64,000 nt of DNA, from the NCBI GenBank assembly GCA_023334545.1, contig JAADVB010000040.1, positions 1 to 64,000 of the forward strand, in the 5' to 3' direction. Shown here piece by piece: positions 47,114 through 57,945 of this stretch. The notes under the pieces are model-generated. The model saw nothing but the letters and a program-made list of their open reading frames with translations. It made no database searches and was not told the origin of the DNA. Origin of the DNA: Salisapilia sapeloensis (Eukaryota; Oomycota; Peronosporomycetes; Peronosporales; Salisapiliaceae). A program made the translations under genes and the position numbers. Each line of letters begins with the position of its first letter. Position 1 is the stretch's first letter.

Positions 47114-49861
47114 ATGGATGCCAATGCACTGGACGCTGCCTTGCGAGCTGCCAAGTCGAGGGGTAAGAAGCGAAAACTGGAACAGACTCAAAAGCCAAGT
47201 ACAGAGTCACAAGATGTCAAAACATCGTTGACGAAGAAACAAAAGGCGAAAAAAGAGAAGGAAGAGTACGCTACCGTTATATCGGGGTTAGGCAGCATTA
47301 TTGATACGTGGGGCCAGTCCATCCAGCATGCTACTAGTCCAGCTAAGACTAAGAAGAAAAAGACAAAGAAGAAACCTGTAGTGGTGCAGCATGACGATGA
47401 AAGCCAAAATATACCTCGCATTCAGCTCAAGAAGAAGGCGAATAAAAGTAGCAAGAAACTGCAGGCTAAAAAAGCTTCAGAAGAGAAACAGAAGAAACAG
47501 GTTCAGTCGTCTACAGGTATCAAAGATAGGAGCCTCATTCCGACGATTAAGGCGTCTGGGAAGCCAGTGCCTAGTGATCATGGTTCTAAAACCCAGAAGC
47601 CGAAGCGTCGGTCTAATGCTAAAAGCAAAACGTTTATCACCAACAAGTTACCGGAACCATCTTCCTCTTATGACACACCTGAGAATAGTCAGGTGAAGGA
47701 GCAAGCAAAGACAGAAGCAACTAAGAAGCCTTCAGATGATGCTTCTGTGTTGGAAAAACTGACAGAGTCCGCTCTATTCAACTATGGTTCGGACAATTCT
47801 AGTAGTGGCGAGTCTTCATCGTCAGAGAAGTTTATAAAAGGTGGGAAGCTAGCGTCACCAGTCGCCAAGGCAGCACCGACCCAAAAAACAAATGTAGAAA
47901 CCTCGAAGGAAAATAAAAAGTCGCCTGTCAAGTCTGCGAATGGTAGAACCGGGTGGAATGGAGGGATGAATATTAGTAGGAAGTATACACAAAGCAACAC
48001 GCAAGACAGATCTGATAAAGATAACGTATCAGCAGATGCTCTAAAGCAAAAGGCAGCAGAGACAGAATCAAGTAACGAGTCTTCTGATGAGACTTCTGTA
48101 CTCGAAACGCTTTCAAAGTCCTCTCGAAAGAATTACATTGCGGAAGAGTCTAGTAGTGACGAATCGACAGCAGATTCAGCCATTGTACAGAGTAAAACGC
48201 CGTCTGTAGCAACAGCCAAGTCCATACCAGAGCAAAAGACAGACGTAAGTACAATTGATAATAAGAAAGAGGCACCTACCAAGTCTTCAGTTACTACACC
48301 AAAGACGAATGCAGGAAAGGGTGTCACTAAGACAGATAGTAAAAAGCAAAAGGTTGTAAATAAGTCTAATAAAGCAAAAGTGCCGTCGGTTGACCCTAAA
48401 CAGAGGACTCCGGCGAAGGAAGGTACAGTTGTGGAATCTCCACCTGGAACTCCTTTGGTCAAATCAGCGAATAAGAAGACCAACAAGGTAGACAAAACAC
48501 CGACAGTATCGACGTCGACAAAGACACAGAACTCTTCCGACAAGCAAGTGGTGGACTCTTATACGAGCTCCGACTCGTTATCTCAAGACACTAGTATCGC
48601 AGACGTACATGCTAAATATGCGCTCCTCAAACCCAATAAGCGCGCTGATGGCAAGTCTCTATCTGTCTCTGGCGTCGTCAGCGACATCAAATTCTTCAGT
48701 CTCAATCTGTTCCACCTGATTATCACATCGAACGACCAATCTCTGTCTCTAGTTTGCAGGCAGAAACAGTTTAAAGACTTGAATAACCACGCATTTATAC
48801 GCTTTAGTGCATCTTTCGACGTAGGTGACAAGGTCGAAGCGTCAGGTGTGCCTGGTAAATCCAAGGACAACATCGTCCAGTTGCATACAACATCAATAGT
48901 AAAGATCGTCTCTCCTGTCGCCCCTTTGAAAGCGAATGCCGAGGCGGAGACGGTCGAAGAGAAGTCCGCGCCAGTGGATCCAGACTCTTGGATGGAAGCT
49001 GCGAATGTCATTTCTCAGTATCAAAAGGAGTCTGACTCGGAATCCGAAGCAGGTGAGATGCCGCTTCCACCGCTCGAGCGAAATCATAGCGACGAAGAGC
49101 TCTTTTCGGCGCTCATTGATTCCGCTGCTAGAGAAAGTTGGGAGCTGATCGAAGTTGGACGACTCGTTCGATTGTTTGCAGCACAATGGCGGATGGATAA
49201 GTCGTTGACGACCGAGTTCCTAGTAGACTACTGTCCTGAATTGGTTTGTGTTGACTTTCTGGAAGGCTTGAGCATGCATCTTTCTGCCAAGCAGCTTTTG
49301 TCGATCTTTGACAAGGGCTCTGGTGATATACATGTCGTCAAGACCAAGTTGAGTGATGCGTTAGAGAACCATCTCTTATATGTGAATGATGAAGAAGTGC
49401 TAGAGTACATTGCTACGAAAGTGCAGGACATGTGGTCCAAGGATGAAGTGTTGGACTTCATCCTACCACTTGTCGAAAGCTTAAATACGATCGAACAGGC
49501 CGGGACGTTGTTGAAACATATTACAGAGAGCTGGTATCCGCAAGAAACGGCAGCATTTGTCCAGAAGATTCTACTGTCGCCTGCATATGACGATCTGGAG
49601 GGAAAGCAGGAAGACCTGCTACTGAGTCTACCGACACTACGCGGTCGACTTGACTTTCCGAATCGCCAGTCAGCGGAAGACGCGGATGAACGAGGGAATT
49701 TGATCGGATTCATCAGTGACGACGATGAAGTCGAGTACGGTCAGGAAGAGTCGGAAGAGGAAGAAAATCAATTCATTTTGAATGAAGCCGAGGAAGGAGA
49801 CGAATCCGAGGAGAGTCAAGGAGAGGAATCAGACGATAGTGGAGAGGAATCAGAGGAATAG
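47114..49861 (+). CDS. Lys/Ser/Glu-rich protein with OB-fold-like domain
   Basis: 915 residues, single exon from ATG 47114. The first 490 residues are low complexity: Lys-rich tracts (KTKKKKTKKK), then acidic Ser clusters such as SDNSSSGESSSSE, typical of nucleolar phosphoproteins. Residues about 510-600 look like an OB-fold: SVSGVVSDIKFFSLNLFHL, then FDVGDKVEASGVPGKS and VQLHTTSIVKIV, resembling nucleic-acid-binding tRNA-synthetase-type OB domains. The C-terminal 300 residues are helical (LVRLFAAQWRMDKSLTTEF) and end in a long Glu/Ser/Asp tail. I cannot name the family; RNA binding in the nucleus or nucleolus is inference. It is divergent from TRM10 across a 200-base gap. Confidence 0.65.
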   Translation: MDANALDAALRAAKSRGKKRKLEQTQKPSTESQDVKTSLTKKQKAKKEKEEYATVISGLGSIIDTWGQSIQHATSPAKTKKKKTKKKPVVVQHDDESQNIPRIQLKKKANKSSKKLQAKKASEEKQKKQVQSSTGIKDRSLIPTIKASGKPVPSDHGSKTQKPKRRSNAKSKTFITNKLPEPSSSYDTPENSQVKEQAKTEATKKPSDDASVLEKLTESALFNYGSDNSSSGESSSSEKFIKGGKLASPVAKAAPTQKTNVETSKENKKSPVKSANGRTGWNGGMNISRKYTQSNTQDRSDKDNVSADALKQKAAETESSNESSDETSVLETLSKSSRKNYIAEESSSDESTADSAIVQSKTPSVATAKSIPEQKTDVSTIDNKKEAPTKSSVTTPKTNAGKGVTKTDSKKQKVVNKSNKAKVPSVDPKQRTPAKEGTVVESPPGTPLVKSANKKTNKVDKTPTVSTSTKTQNSSDKQVVDSYTSSDSLSQDTSIADVHAKYALLKPNKRADGKSLSVSGVVSDIKFFSLNLFHLIITSNDQSLSLVCRQKQFKDLNNHAFIRFSASFDVGDKVEASGVPGKSKDNIVQLHTTSIVKIVSPVAPLKANAEAETVEEKSAPVDPDSWMEAANVISQYQKESDSESEAGEMPLPPLERNHSDEELFSALIDSAARESWELIEVGRLVRLFAAQWRMDKSLTTEFLVDYCPELVCVDFLEGLSMHLSAKQLLSIFDKGSGDIHVVKTKLSDALENHLLYVNDEEVLEYIATKVQDMWSKDEVLDFILPLVESLNTIEQAGTLLKHITESWYPQETAAFVQKILLSPAYDDLEGKQEDLLLSLPTLRGRLDFPNRQSAEDADERGNLIGFISDDDEVEYGQEESEEEENQFILNEAEEGDESEESQGEESDDSGEESEE

Positions 49862-50033
49862 AATCTAGCGATAACTTAGCGACAGGTTGATCTACCTACA
49901 TGTCCATCGTTTTCTAGGCTCGTCACCTGTAGAGTACCGTAGATAGCGCTAGTGTCCATACCGCATCGGTTGAAGATCTACCTTTCGTATCTTCAAGTGC
50001 TCAGCTCATTTATCATTTTTTCTACCACGAAGA

Positions 50034-50648
50034 ATGACTCCTGCACTGAATGTCGCTAAGCGTCTTGGACGCATGACCCCGGCCTCCACCGCCCTGTTTG
50101 TGTGTGACATCCAGGAACGATTCCGTGGTGCGATTCATGAAATGCCCACGACGATCCACGGGTCGAACACGATGGTGAGTCTCGCCAAGCTCATGAAGCT
50201 CCCTATCATCGTCACGACGCAGTACCAGGAAAAACTGGGCGATACCGTCTCGGAGATTACGAGCAACCTCGAAGGCGCTCCAAACGTCCAGATTGTCGAC
50301 AAGACTCTGTTCTCCATGCTCACGGGGGACGTCACGCACCTTCTCGATCAGCTCAAACCCAAGTCGATTCTCTTGTGTGGCATCGAAAGCCATGTCTGTG
50401 TCTTGCAGACGTGCTTGGATCTGCTTGCGCAGGGATATGACGTCCACGTGATCTCGGATGCAGTGTCCAGCAGCAGCAAGTACAACCGAGAAATGGCACT
50501 CGAACGCATGCGTTCTGCCGGAGCGTACATTTCGACGGTCGAGATGGCGATTTTCCAACTCGCGCAAGATGCGAGTCACCCCAAGTTCAAGACGGTGTCC
50601 AGCCTCATCAAGGAGTTCCAGAAGGAGAAGAACGGCTTTGACGTTTAA
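50034..50648 (+). CDS. Isochorismatase-family hydrolase
   Basis: 204 residues, single exon. The cysteine-hydrolase fold is clear: ALFVCDIQERF with Asp25, VDKTLFSM with Lys90, and CGIESHVCVLQT with nucleophile Cys122 form the Asp-Lys-Cys triad. It resembles the eukaryotic ISOC1/ISOC2 proteins, a compact domain without targeting signal. The physiological substrate is unknown for this subgroup; in oomycetes, isochorismatase-like proteins have been linked to host salicylate metabolism, but no secretion signal is visible here. A pyrimidine-rich initiator-like tract (50006-50022) precedes the ATG. Confidence 0.9.
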   Translation: MTPALNVAKRLGRMTPASTALFVCDIQERFRGAIHEMPTTIHGSNTMVSLAKLMKLPIIVTTQYQEKLGDTVSEITSNLEGAPNVQIVDKTLFSMLTGDVTHLLDQLKPKSILLCGIESHVCVLQTCLDLLAQGYDVHVISDAVSSSSKYNREMALERMRSAGAYISTVEMAIFQLAQDASHPKFKTVSSLIKEFQKEKNGFDV

Positions 50649-52021
50649 CTCTGGCAACACATCATCGAGTATTGGTTCTTTCGTTTTAGCATGAACACGT
50701 TAATGAAAAGTCTACCTGAGGCTGAAGTATTCCTTACCCTTGAGTTTATGTAAATGATGGATATTATTGGCTACTATTGCTAGGCTAGTATGCTGACTGT
50801 ATGTGCTTTAAATCGATAGCTCTGATTGTGTGAATCTATCGGTTGTACGTCCTAAGGACTGACGAGGATATGTTGTCTCGATGGCATTTGGTTGAAGTAC
50901 TTGCAAGATATTTGGTCAATTCCCTTCCGTCGGAGCAGTAGGAAATCGTCTGAGAGCGGACAATTAGACGAAATGATTGAACTAGCACGAACCGAAGTCC
51001 GTTGCGTGCACGACTGACACTATCTCAATATGTTTCTACCACTCCAACGGGATGAACAACGGGCAGCTACTGGATGCTGAGATCTCGACGGGGAAGGAGC
51101 TTGGAACAAGACTGCACGTGGCGCTATACTATCCCCACAGAGCACTCCAAGTGCGAACGCGCTACACGATTTGGCGGAACATGCGTTGAAAATCCATCTT
51201 AGATAAAGAGCCAGAAGAGCATGCGTGCTATGGCACTGTGTTGGCGGATGCATGCTGCAAAGGGCGCACTGCATCAACATCTTCGTCTGTCTACTGGCTA
51301 ATGCACTTACCAATGCATATCCAGTAATGCTACATGCTCAAGTACTTTCCATTCCTTTCTTGTAGACGTCAAGATTACCGTTGAAAAAGATTCGTATGCT
51401 TTTTATAGCCGGAAGTAGCAAAGACCTGCACACGAGATGGAGGAAGGAAAGCCAAAGGATCTAGATTTCTACAAGACCTCTTTCACTCACTCTTGTAGCT
51501 GTCCTAGTAAGCGTCTCATCGACTACATATCCAGAAAATCTCTTTGAACCGTCGTCGAGTCTTTCTGCGAGTTGACGAGCATAAGTTGGTAGGCATAGCT
51601 CTTTGGGAATAAGTACATGTAATGCTCGTGAATCGACATGCAATGCACGCATACTTATTCCAGGAAACTTATGAACGCTTCGAGAGCGAGCTGCGAATGA
51701 AGCCAAGTGTAGACGTAGGAAGATGATGCGGTGGAAATTAAAAGCCTTGACATGTCCCTTAGATCTTGTGGTACTATCGAGACGCACAACGTTCGATATT
51801 GTCCCATATCTCTCTACTTGCTCCTCTCACACGAGTCTATCCCAATTCTTCCTCCCCATTGCCCATCATGAACCCATCCATTGACAAGAGTAGTTTTGGA
51901 ACACTAGGTCGGAAAGTCGAACATTTGTGTCGAAAATAGCACTCCTTTTTCCACATTCGCACGCTTGGTCTCGCAAGTTGGAAGCGATAACGACTCATTT
52001 TTCATCTCCCGCCTGATAGAA
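50649..52021. other. Intergenic region without a supported gene
   Basis: About 1.37 kb. Short open frames occur on both strands: 51461-51652 minus reads like a 63-residue peptide, and around 51085-51205 plus a 41-codon frame has reasonable codons. Neither has a family match or convincing exon junctions. The remainder is AT-rich and the last part presumably holds the promoter of the next gene. Confidence 0.35.
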
Positions 52022-52888
52022 ATGATCGACCATGTCTTTGCTTTCCACGCCTACTCGGAAATCCAGATTGCTGCTATGGCGCTAGGTGGGATGATCGTCG
52101 GCGTCGCTCTACTCTCCTACTACGTCGTTGCGCCGGAATTCGAACGCCACTTGCACAAAGCGGACGGTCTGGAACCTCAAGGAAGGTACTCGAGTCCGCA
52201 GCCGTACTACTCGACCACTCCGACAGGCCACAAGCATCGGACGCTAATCAAAAAGCGCCATTCCATCTCCTCATCGCGTGTTAAGGATGACTTGGCCCTC
52301 ACATCCCTTAGTGATGATGATAATGTCTGGGTCGACTCAGACGTGCTCCAGAGCTATGCGATGTTTCCACCAACGTCAGAGCCTTGCAGGAGAAAAGTGA
52401 TGTACAAGCTTTCGAAACGTCGAAAGAGTGAGAGTGATGCGAATCGAGCTGAAAAACTACGAAAGCGAGTCATGTTGCGTACACTAGAGGAAGAGATTCA
52501 AGGTGCCATTAAAGAGAGCAATGCTGCGGAGAACCATGGCAAGAAGATGAGGAATGTGACCAAGTCGTCGATCGAGGAGAAACTGTCGGAAGCACGCGTC
52601 CAGGAAGTTCAGTCTCACCCGGTTCACTGCACGGATGAGTTCCGGGCACTTACGACGACAAGTCAGACGGAGAGCATTGTAGAGGCACTGGCGATGGTAC
52701 ACGATGTGATCAGTTGCTACTTGTCTGGTGAACATCGAGACTTGAACAAAGTTTCGGTTTTTTGCAACTCGTTGTTAGAGTACGACGGACTGAACTTGCT
52801 TCGGACTTTGGAGCAGTCAGAGGATACGAGGGTGCGTAAACTATCGACGGCAGTGATTGAGAAAGCAGTACCTTGTATTTGGCATTAA
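52022..52888 (+). CDS. One-TM protein with helical cytosolic domain, unknown function
   Basis: 288 residues from ATG 52022 (the frame is open slightly upstream from a TTG). A single TM helix near the start (AAMALGGMIVGVALLSYYVV) suggests a membrane-anchored protein. The body is basic and charged (KVMYKLSKRRKSESD). The last 80 residues form amphipathic helices (SIVEALAMVHDVISCYL, then LLEYDGLNLLRTLEQ) resembling ARM/importin-alpha-type repeat ends. I do not recognise a family. Confidence 0.65.
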   Translation: MIDHVFAFHAYSEIQIAAMALGGMIVGVALLSYYVVAPEFERHLHKADGLEPQGRYSSPQPYYSTTPTGHKHRTLIKKRHSISSSRVKDDLALTSLSDDDNVWVDSDVLQSYAMFPPTSEPCRRKVMYKLSKRRKSESDANRAEKLRKRVMLRTLEEEIQGAIKESNAAENHGKKMRNVTKSSIEEKLSEARVQEVQSHPVHCTDEFRALTTTSQTESIVEALAMVHDVISCYLSGEHRDLNKVSVFCNSLLEYDGLNLLRTLEQSEDTRVRKLSTAVIEKAVPCIWH

Positions 52889-53700
52889 GTAGAACTCGTC
52901 TAGTAGGCTTCTACGTTCTACAGACATTTGTTTATCCGCGTAATAAATCATTGCATGATGCTTAAGATCAGAAAGAAGCTTTCTTGTGCACATATCCCAT
53001 GCGCTCATCTCACGTTCGTACTTCGCCGAAACCGATGTACGGATCCCATCGGCGGTAGATGGGATCGTCCGGTATGTTTGCCGACAAGAACGTTACTGAT
53101 TCCATCTATGCCGACATCCTGCGCATCGTCCACTGGATGGGACTTCGCGGCCGTCGCACTAAAAAGACGCCACAAGTGGTATTACTCTGACATGGAAGAC
53201 GGTATCAAAGGTAGTCGATAAGATTGAACGAGAAGTTTCATCCTGGGAGACATGTAGAACAGCGAACAGAACTTACGTTTTTATGATTGAAATCAAAGTT
53301 TAGATAGCGACGATAGCTATTCGACGACCACTAGCAGCGATAGATCGAGGCTTCGTGTAATAACCGTGGCTCCTGATACTTTAGTGCGGAACCCGTGGAT
53401 ATTTTGTATGATAGTACCAGTACCACCTACATGTTCTGTATATGCCTTTGAAATTAGTTTGCTCAGGGCTTACTCCTATTTGGAGTAGAGCAACACGATT
53501 CCTCTCAAGCCTACTCTGGACTTGTACCTTATACGTTATACCTCTGTGAGCAGAAATACTGGAAACGAAACGATGTCGTCAAAGTATGCCTGAGTGGAGT
53601 TTTCAGTTTATTATAATTCATAGATCTTCCAGCTCTGTGCTAAATGTAAACTGATGTTATCGACTCCAAACTGCGTACTATAGCAACTTCATCTCTATCG

Positions 53701-53850
53701 AGGCTTTGAGTACTCGAGCATGTGCTCCGTAAGGTGGTGACTACATAAGTGGAAGCGCTAAAAAGAATAAACTACGGCGAGCCACTGGTCTCCGTTGATG
53801 GCCACGATGGCTTCGATGGCGTCAGCCACTGCAAACGCCCATCAAGTCAC
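53701..53850 (-). pseudogene. Papain-like (C1A) cysteine protease remnant
   Basis: This segment aligns without gaps to the intact protease gene at 60171-60320; over 53711-53850 my hand count is about 95 identical bases of 140. Translated on the minus strand it gives WAFAVADAIEAIVAIN beside the intact WAFAAADAIEAAVAIN, and later CSHHLTEHMLEY beside CSHRQTEQTFEY. The codon for the catalytic Cys (Cys185 of the intact protein) is TGA at 53844-53842, and at least one more stop follows, so it cannot make protease. Similarity fades on both sides; weaker resemblance may continue to about 53885 and leftwards. Confidence 0.85.
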
Positions 53851-54590
53851 CACTCTCACCAAGTTAACGGCATAGGATACCCCACGCGATGACATGACGA
53901 GATGTGAATGCTCGAGCATATTGGAATCCGTGCTGTAGAATCCATGGTAATACTACGAGATAACTGCCAGTTGAGCGTCATTGTTCAATGGCTTCCCACT
54001 TTGCTATTGTACAAGGATTACCAAACACAATGCGATGCTTGCGATCGCAAAAGCAACTACACCTTGCTTGGTAGATTATCAGCTTTACTGCAACCTACGA
54101 TATTGTTGCTCCTTCAAGTAGACACGCTGTCCATACCGGCTTTCGCTCGCTCGCATGGCATCGTGGCAACCTCGGGATAAGTTCAAGGATACCAGAGACA
54201 GTCGCACGACTCGAATTCAATGACGCAAGCACTGCAATGAACAAAGGCCGAACAGAAAGACAGTTTTCATATCTACGATAAGCTCCAGAAAGCTCTAGCT
54301 GAAGTTGCACTTGCAGTAGACGAAGATTCGTCTAGAAACTGCAACCTAGGCATCCTTGGCGGCCCCGTTCCAACCATTCCTTGTTAAATTCAACTTCAAT
54401 CGTGAGTGCCATCCATTAATTATGCTTGCTATCAGTCAGTGGGTTGACACGAGCCTCATCTGCAACGAGCTGGTTGCAGCTAGGCTCTGATCGTCAGCAC
54501 TGGACGTGTTGAAATCTTGGATAGTCGCGATGACCTTGTCGCCACAATCTCTCTGTTTGGACGAATCGATCCATTCGCTTTGGGTTTTCT

Positions 54591-54605
54591 TCATTCTCAC
54601 ATTTC
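54591..54605 (+). promoter_or_regulatory. Oomycete-type initiator plus flanking element
   Basis: TCATTCTCACATTTC ends 47 bases before the ATG of the aminotransferase. It fits the oomycete initiator TCAYTYY with T-rich flank and shares 12 of 15 bases with the element before the DEP gene. Confidence 0.5.
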
Positions 54606-54651
54606 ACATCAAGTACTCAAGCACCGCACCACCTTCTAATACCTACTAGCT

Positions 54652-55985
54652 ATGTGTCCTACCAACGGTACTGCCGACAACAAGCTAGAAGCGCACAAAA
54701 TGGCCATGTCCGAATTTGCGCAATCGATCTCGAATCCCATTCGCAATGTGGTGGAAGGCATCAAGATGCCGGAAACTTCAGAAAAGAAGCTCATCCTCCT
54801 TGCCTACGGTGACCCGACCTTGTTTGGCAACCTCCGATGCCCAGGCTTGATGAAGAAAGCTCTCATCCGATGCCTGGATGATGACAAGAACGACGGATAC
54901 TTCCACAGCACTGGCAGTCCTGCTGCTCGAACCGCAATTGCGCAGCATGCGAACTCGGAGCTTGGTCCTCTCACCAAGGATGATGTTGTCATCACCTGCG
55001 GAGCTGCTGGAGCTCTTGACATGGTCATTCGAGGAATCGCCAACGAAGGTAGGATCTATCTCCATTGCTCTATGCAATTAGATGCTAATAATAGTGCTGT
55101 GCAGGTGACAACTTGCTGATCCCTCGACCAGGGTACCCTGCTTACGAGACGCACTGCAAGTCTGGTGGTATCGAGCCTCGCTTCTACCGACTTTTACCTG
55201 AAAAGCAATGGGAGTCCGACCTCGAAGAGATGCAGTCTCTCATTGACGACAGGACCAAAGCTATCATCATCACGAACCCATCCAACCCGTGCGGTAGTGT
55301 CTACACCAAGGAGCACTTGCTCGAGATTCTCGAAGTGGCCGAGCGTAACAACTTGCCAATCATCACGGACGAGATCTACGGTGACATGACGTTCGGAGAC
55401 AACGTCTTCTACCCACTCGCGTCCCTTTCGAAGAACGTCCCGATCCTGACAGTCAGTGGCTTGGCCAAACACTTCCTCGTGCCTGGATGGCGTGTCGGCT
55501 GGTTGATCGTGAGCGACCGTAACGGTGTACTCAAGGACGTTCGACAAGGCTTTAACAACATCGCGATGCTCCTCTTGGGCACCAACTCCTTGGCACAGAG
55601 CGTCATCCCGGACGTCCTAACGCCCAAGCCTGGAAGCGCAGAAGAACAGGAGGTGAAAGACTTTAAGAGCCACTACTATGGCGTTTTGGAAAAGAATGCC
55701 AAAGTCACGATGGATATTGTGAACGCGATTCCAGGTATGGACGTCGTGACGCCACAGGGATCGCTCTATGCGATGGTCAAGATGAACCCGAGCAAGTTCA
55801 AGGACATCGAGGACGACGTTGAGTTCACGCAAAAGTTTTTAGATGAGGAATCCGTCCTAGTCCTCCCAGGTCAGTGTTTTGGCATGCCAAACTACTTCCG
55901 AACACTGACTTGTCCGCCAAAGGACACGCTAGACGATGCTTTCAGTCGCATGGCTGCATTCTGCAAGCGCCATGCAAAGGAATAA
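54652..55985 (+). CDS. Tyrosine aminotransferase-like enzyme, paralogue 1 (2 exons)
   Basis: Exons 54652-55048 and 55105-55985 (56-nt intron, acceptor GCAG) encode 425 residues. It is a fold-type I PLP enzyme moving the amino group of aromatic or related amino acids to a keto acid. Family motifs: SNPIRNVVEGIKMP at the start, YGDPTLFGNL, TCGAAGALDMVIRG, TNPSNPCGSVYTKEHL, TDEIYGDMTFG, and SGLAKHFLVPGWRVGW with the PLP-binding Lys254. NPIRN and GLAK-FLVPGWR-GW are typical of tyrosine/nicotianamine aminotransferases. No targeting peptide is evident. A close paralogue lies 3 kb downstream on the same strand. Confidence 0.9.
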
Positions 55986-56282
55986 ATAAACTTGGAACTA
56001 GTTTGACATCGAAAGCTCGTTGCGAAGGTTATCTAGGTCTATCGTACTTGTACATCTACTCGTCATTCCAAAAGGCGTATTATTAAGTTGGAAGTCAAGA
56101 TGTACTACTTTCATAGCACGTCATGTTTATAGAGCTTACGAGGACAGGAATGACTCATCACATGCTCTACGCGCGTATCCTCGTAAAACGAATATGCTCC
56201 TGACTGTGCTGGAGGATTTTATACAAACTCCAAGTTTATATGATATGCGTTTTCGTCGCACAACACGTAGATTTGATGCAAG

Positions 56283-57598
56283 ATGATACTCGGTACTGTA
56301 CCGGCATTTGCTCCTGACTTTGCACGCCAATGTGGACTACAAGAACCACTTCGACTGTACCACCCACTGTATATCCACGATCTACGTTCGGTGCAAAAGC
56401 ACCGTGAGACGGTGGTCGATATAGCTTGTAAGAATCGGTCCGAGAGCCATTACTCGGGCGATCAGCAATTGCGACAGAGTGTAGAATTGAAATTCGGCGA
56501 CTTTATAGACTACTACCAAGCTTGTTTTATTCAGCAAAGTCATTGGCTGCATTCTGTCGAAGATCTCGACTTTTACTTGTGCCAATGCCCCATAGCTACG
56601 TACGAATCGGACAGTACTAGCTCCGGCGCCAAGCTACCGCATCTAATGGACGACTTTATCACGTATTCTTTCTTTTATATCAAATTTAAATTATGGTACA
56701 GTTAACTTATTGGAGAGGTAGGCCGGCTTGCTTGCAACAAGAAGACGTGACTCAAGTGAATGTCTGGATGACCGTCAAGCCGAGCGAAACGACACTCCAT
56801 TACGACGCATACAAAAACATTCTGGTCGTTCTATACGGTCAGAAGACTGTCACGCTGTATCCCCCATCAGACACCAGTTCCTTGGACGCATACCCAGTCT
56901 ACTCGACCAGTCCGAATCATGTGCAGCCATCGTCATATAAGCGCGAAAGAGGAAGCTCAAGCGGTCAAGTCTTCCATGTAAAAGCTGGCGACGCCCTTTT
57001 TATCCCAGAAGGCTGGTGGCATCAAGTACATAGCGCTGGCTTTACGATCGCCATCAACTACTGGTTCTCTGGTATGCGCAAACACTTGCTGGCAGCGTCT
57101 CAATCTCTGCCATACTACGCCCGAGTGTTGGTGGAAGCGATGGTTCATGCGGAACATAAACGAGTCATGGCTGAGCAAAGGCAAACGTGTCGAACAGAGA
57201 TGGGTCTTGGTAAACCAGTAGAGGCAGATAGAGTGGTACACGAGATTATGCGCACGGACGCAGCAAAGCGTCGGGAGCAGTGTCTCATGGCTCTCGACGA
57301 TAGAAACTTTGATCATATCCAGCGTCTTTTACTGGAAAATCACAAGAAGATCCTTGTGGAAGTCATACAGAACGCGTCGGATATATTCGCTACATATTTG
57401 ACCGATTCGTGGGAGAAAGACGATGGCAGTTCGTCATGTGCGTCGGAAGTATTAGCCCTCTTTGACGATGAAAGCGTAGATATTCGCGCCGTTCTTACAC
57501 GTAAGAAAGAGTGCTTCCGTCAGCACTTGTGCCAGCGGGTACTGCATCAGACACTTGGGGTCTATCCCGTAGATAACTCAGAGCAAAAATACAATTAA
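56283..57598 (+). CDS. JmjC-domain (cupin-type) oxygenase (2 exons)
   Basis: Exons 56283-56662 and 56722-57598 (59-nt intron) give about 418 residues. The core VNVWMTVKPSETTLHYDAY carries the His153-x-Asp155 pair, KNILVVLYGQKTVTLYPP is the following strand pair, and GDALFIPEGWWHQVHS supplies the third Fe(II) ligand, His227. This layout matches small cytosolic JmjC/cupin_8 proteins such as HSPBAP1- or TYW5-like 2-oxoglutarate oxygenases; substrate unknown. The C-terminal 150 residues are helical. The N-terminus may be incomplete: an open frame immediately upstream (from about 56194) ending at the same place could be a 5' exon. Confidence 0.82.
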
Positions 57599-57945
57599 TG
57601 TACCCAGGTATTCATTCAGACGACAGGAAGACACGCTATGCTGTTATATGGTAACCTCGCATACTCGCATATGCGTAAAAGCAAACGGTCATCTCAATTA
57701 AATGGCCAAGTATAATCAAGACTAGTAAGCATACATCCTAGTGCACTTGCTGTGTCTCGAAAGCTTCTATAGATGAAGAGATGGGCGTCAGGGTTTGATT
57801 AGAAGACCCGATTAGATGACCTAGATGATACCTACATAGCTGCCAAGATCTGCTACCTAGCGTCTAGTCTCCATCAACCGTGTCAAGGCGCTCACTTTCA
57901 ATTAATCCTCGTGCTACACAAGTCCATTCCAGCTCAACAAGAAGT
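57599..57945. other. Intergenic, promoter of aminotransferase 2
   Basis: 347 bases without coding signal between the JmjC gene and the second aminotransferase, both on the plus strand. A sequence TCACTTTCAATTAA about 40 bases before the ATG resembles the oomycete initiator. Confidence 0.4.

Larger units (their letters stand above)
52889..54651. other. Gene-poor stretch with pseudogene remnant and the aminotransferase promoter
   Basis: About 1.76 kb, long for this window. It contains a minus-strand papain-protease remnant (53701-53850), a 43-codon plus-strand frame at 53059-53190 starting MGSSGMFADK with no known match, and the promoter of the aminotransferase gene at its right end. The rest shows only incidental frames. 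Confidence 0.45.

Noticed and set aside
51085-51205. 41-codon plus-strand frame with DLDGEGAWNKTARG
   Set aside because: Three frames overlap here with similar quality and none joins to an exon; likely chance.
51461-51652. 63-residue minus-strand frame starting MRALHVDSRALHV
   Set aside because: Reads smoothly but has no family resemblance, no convincing upstream exon and no promoter-like element; too short to support.
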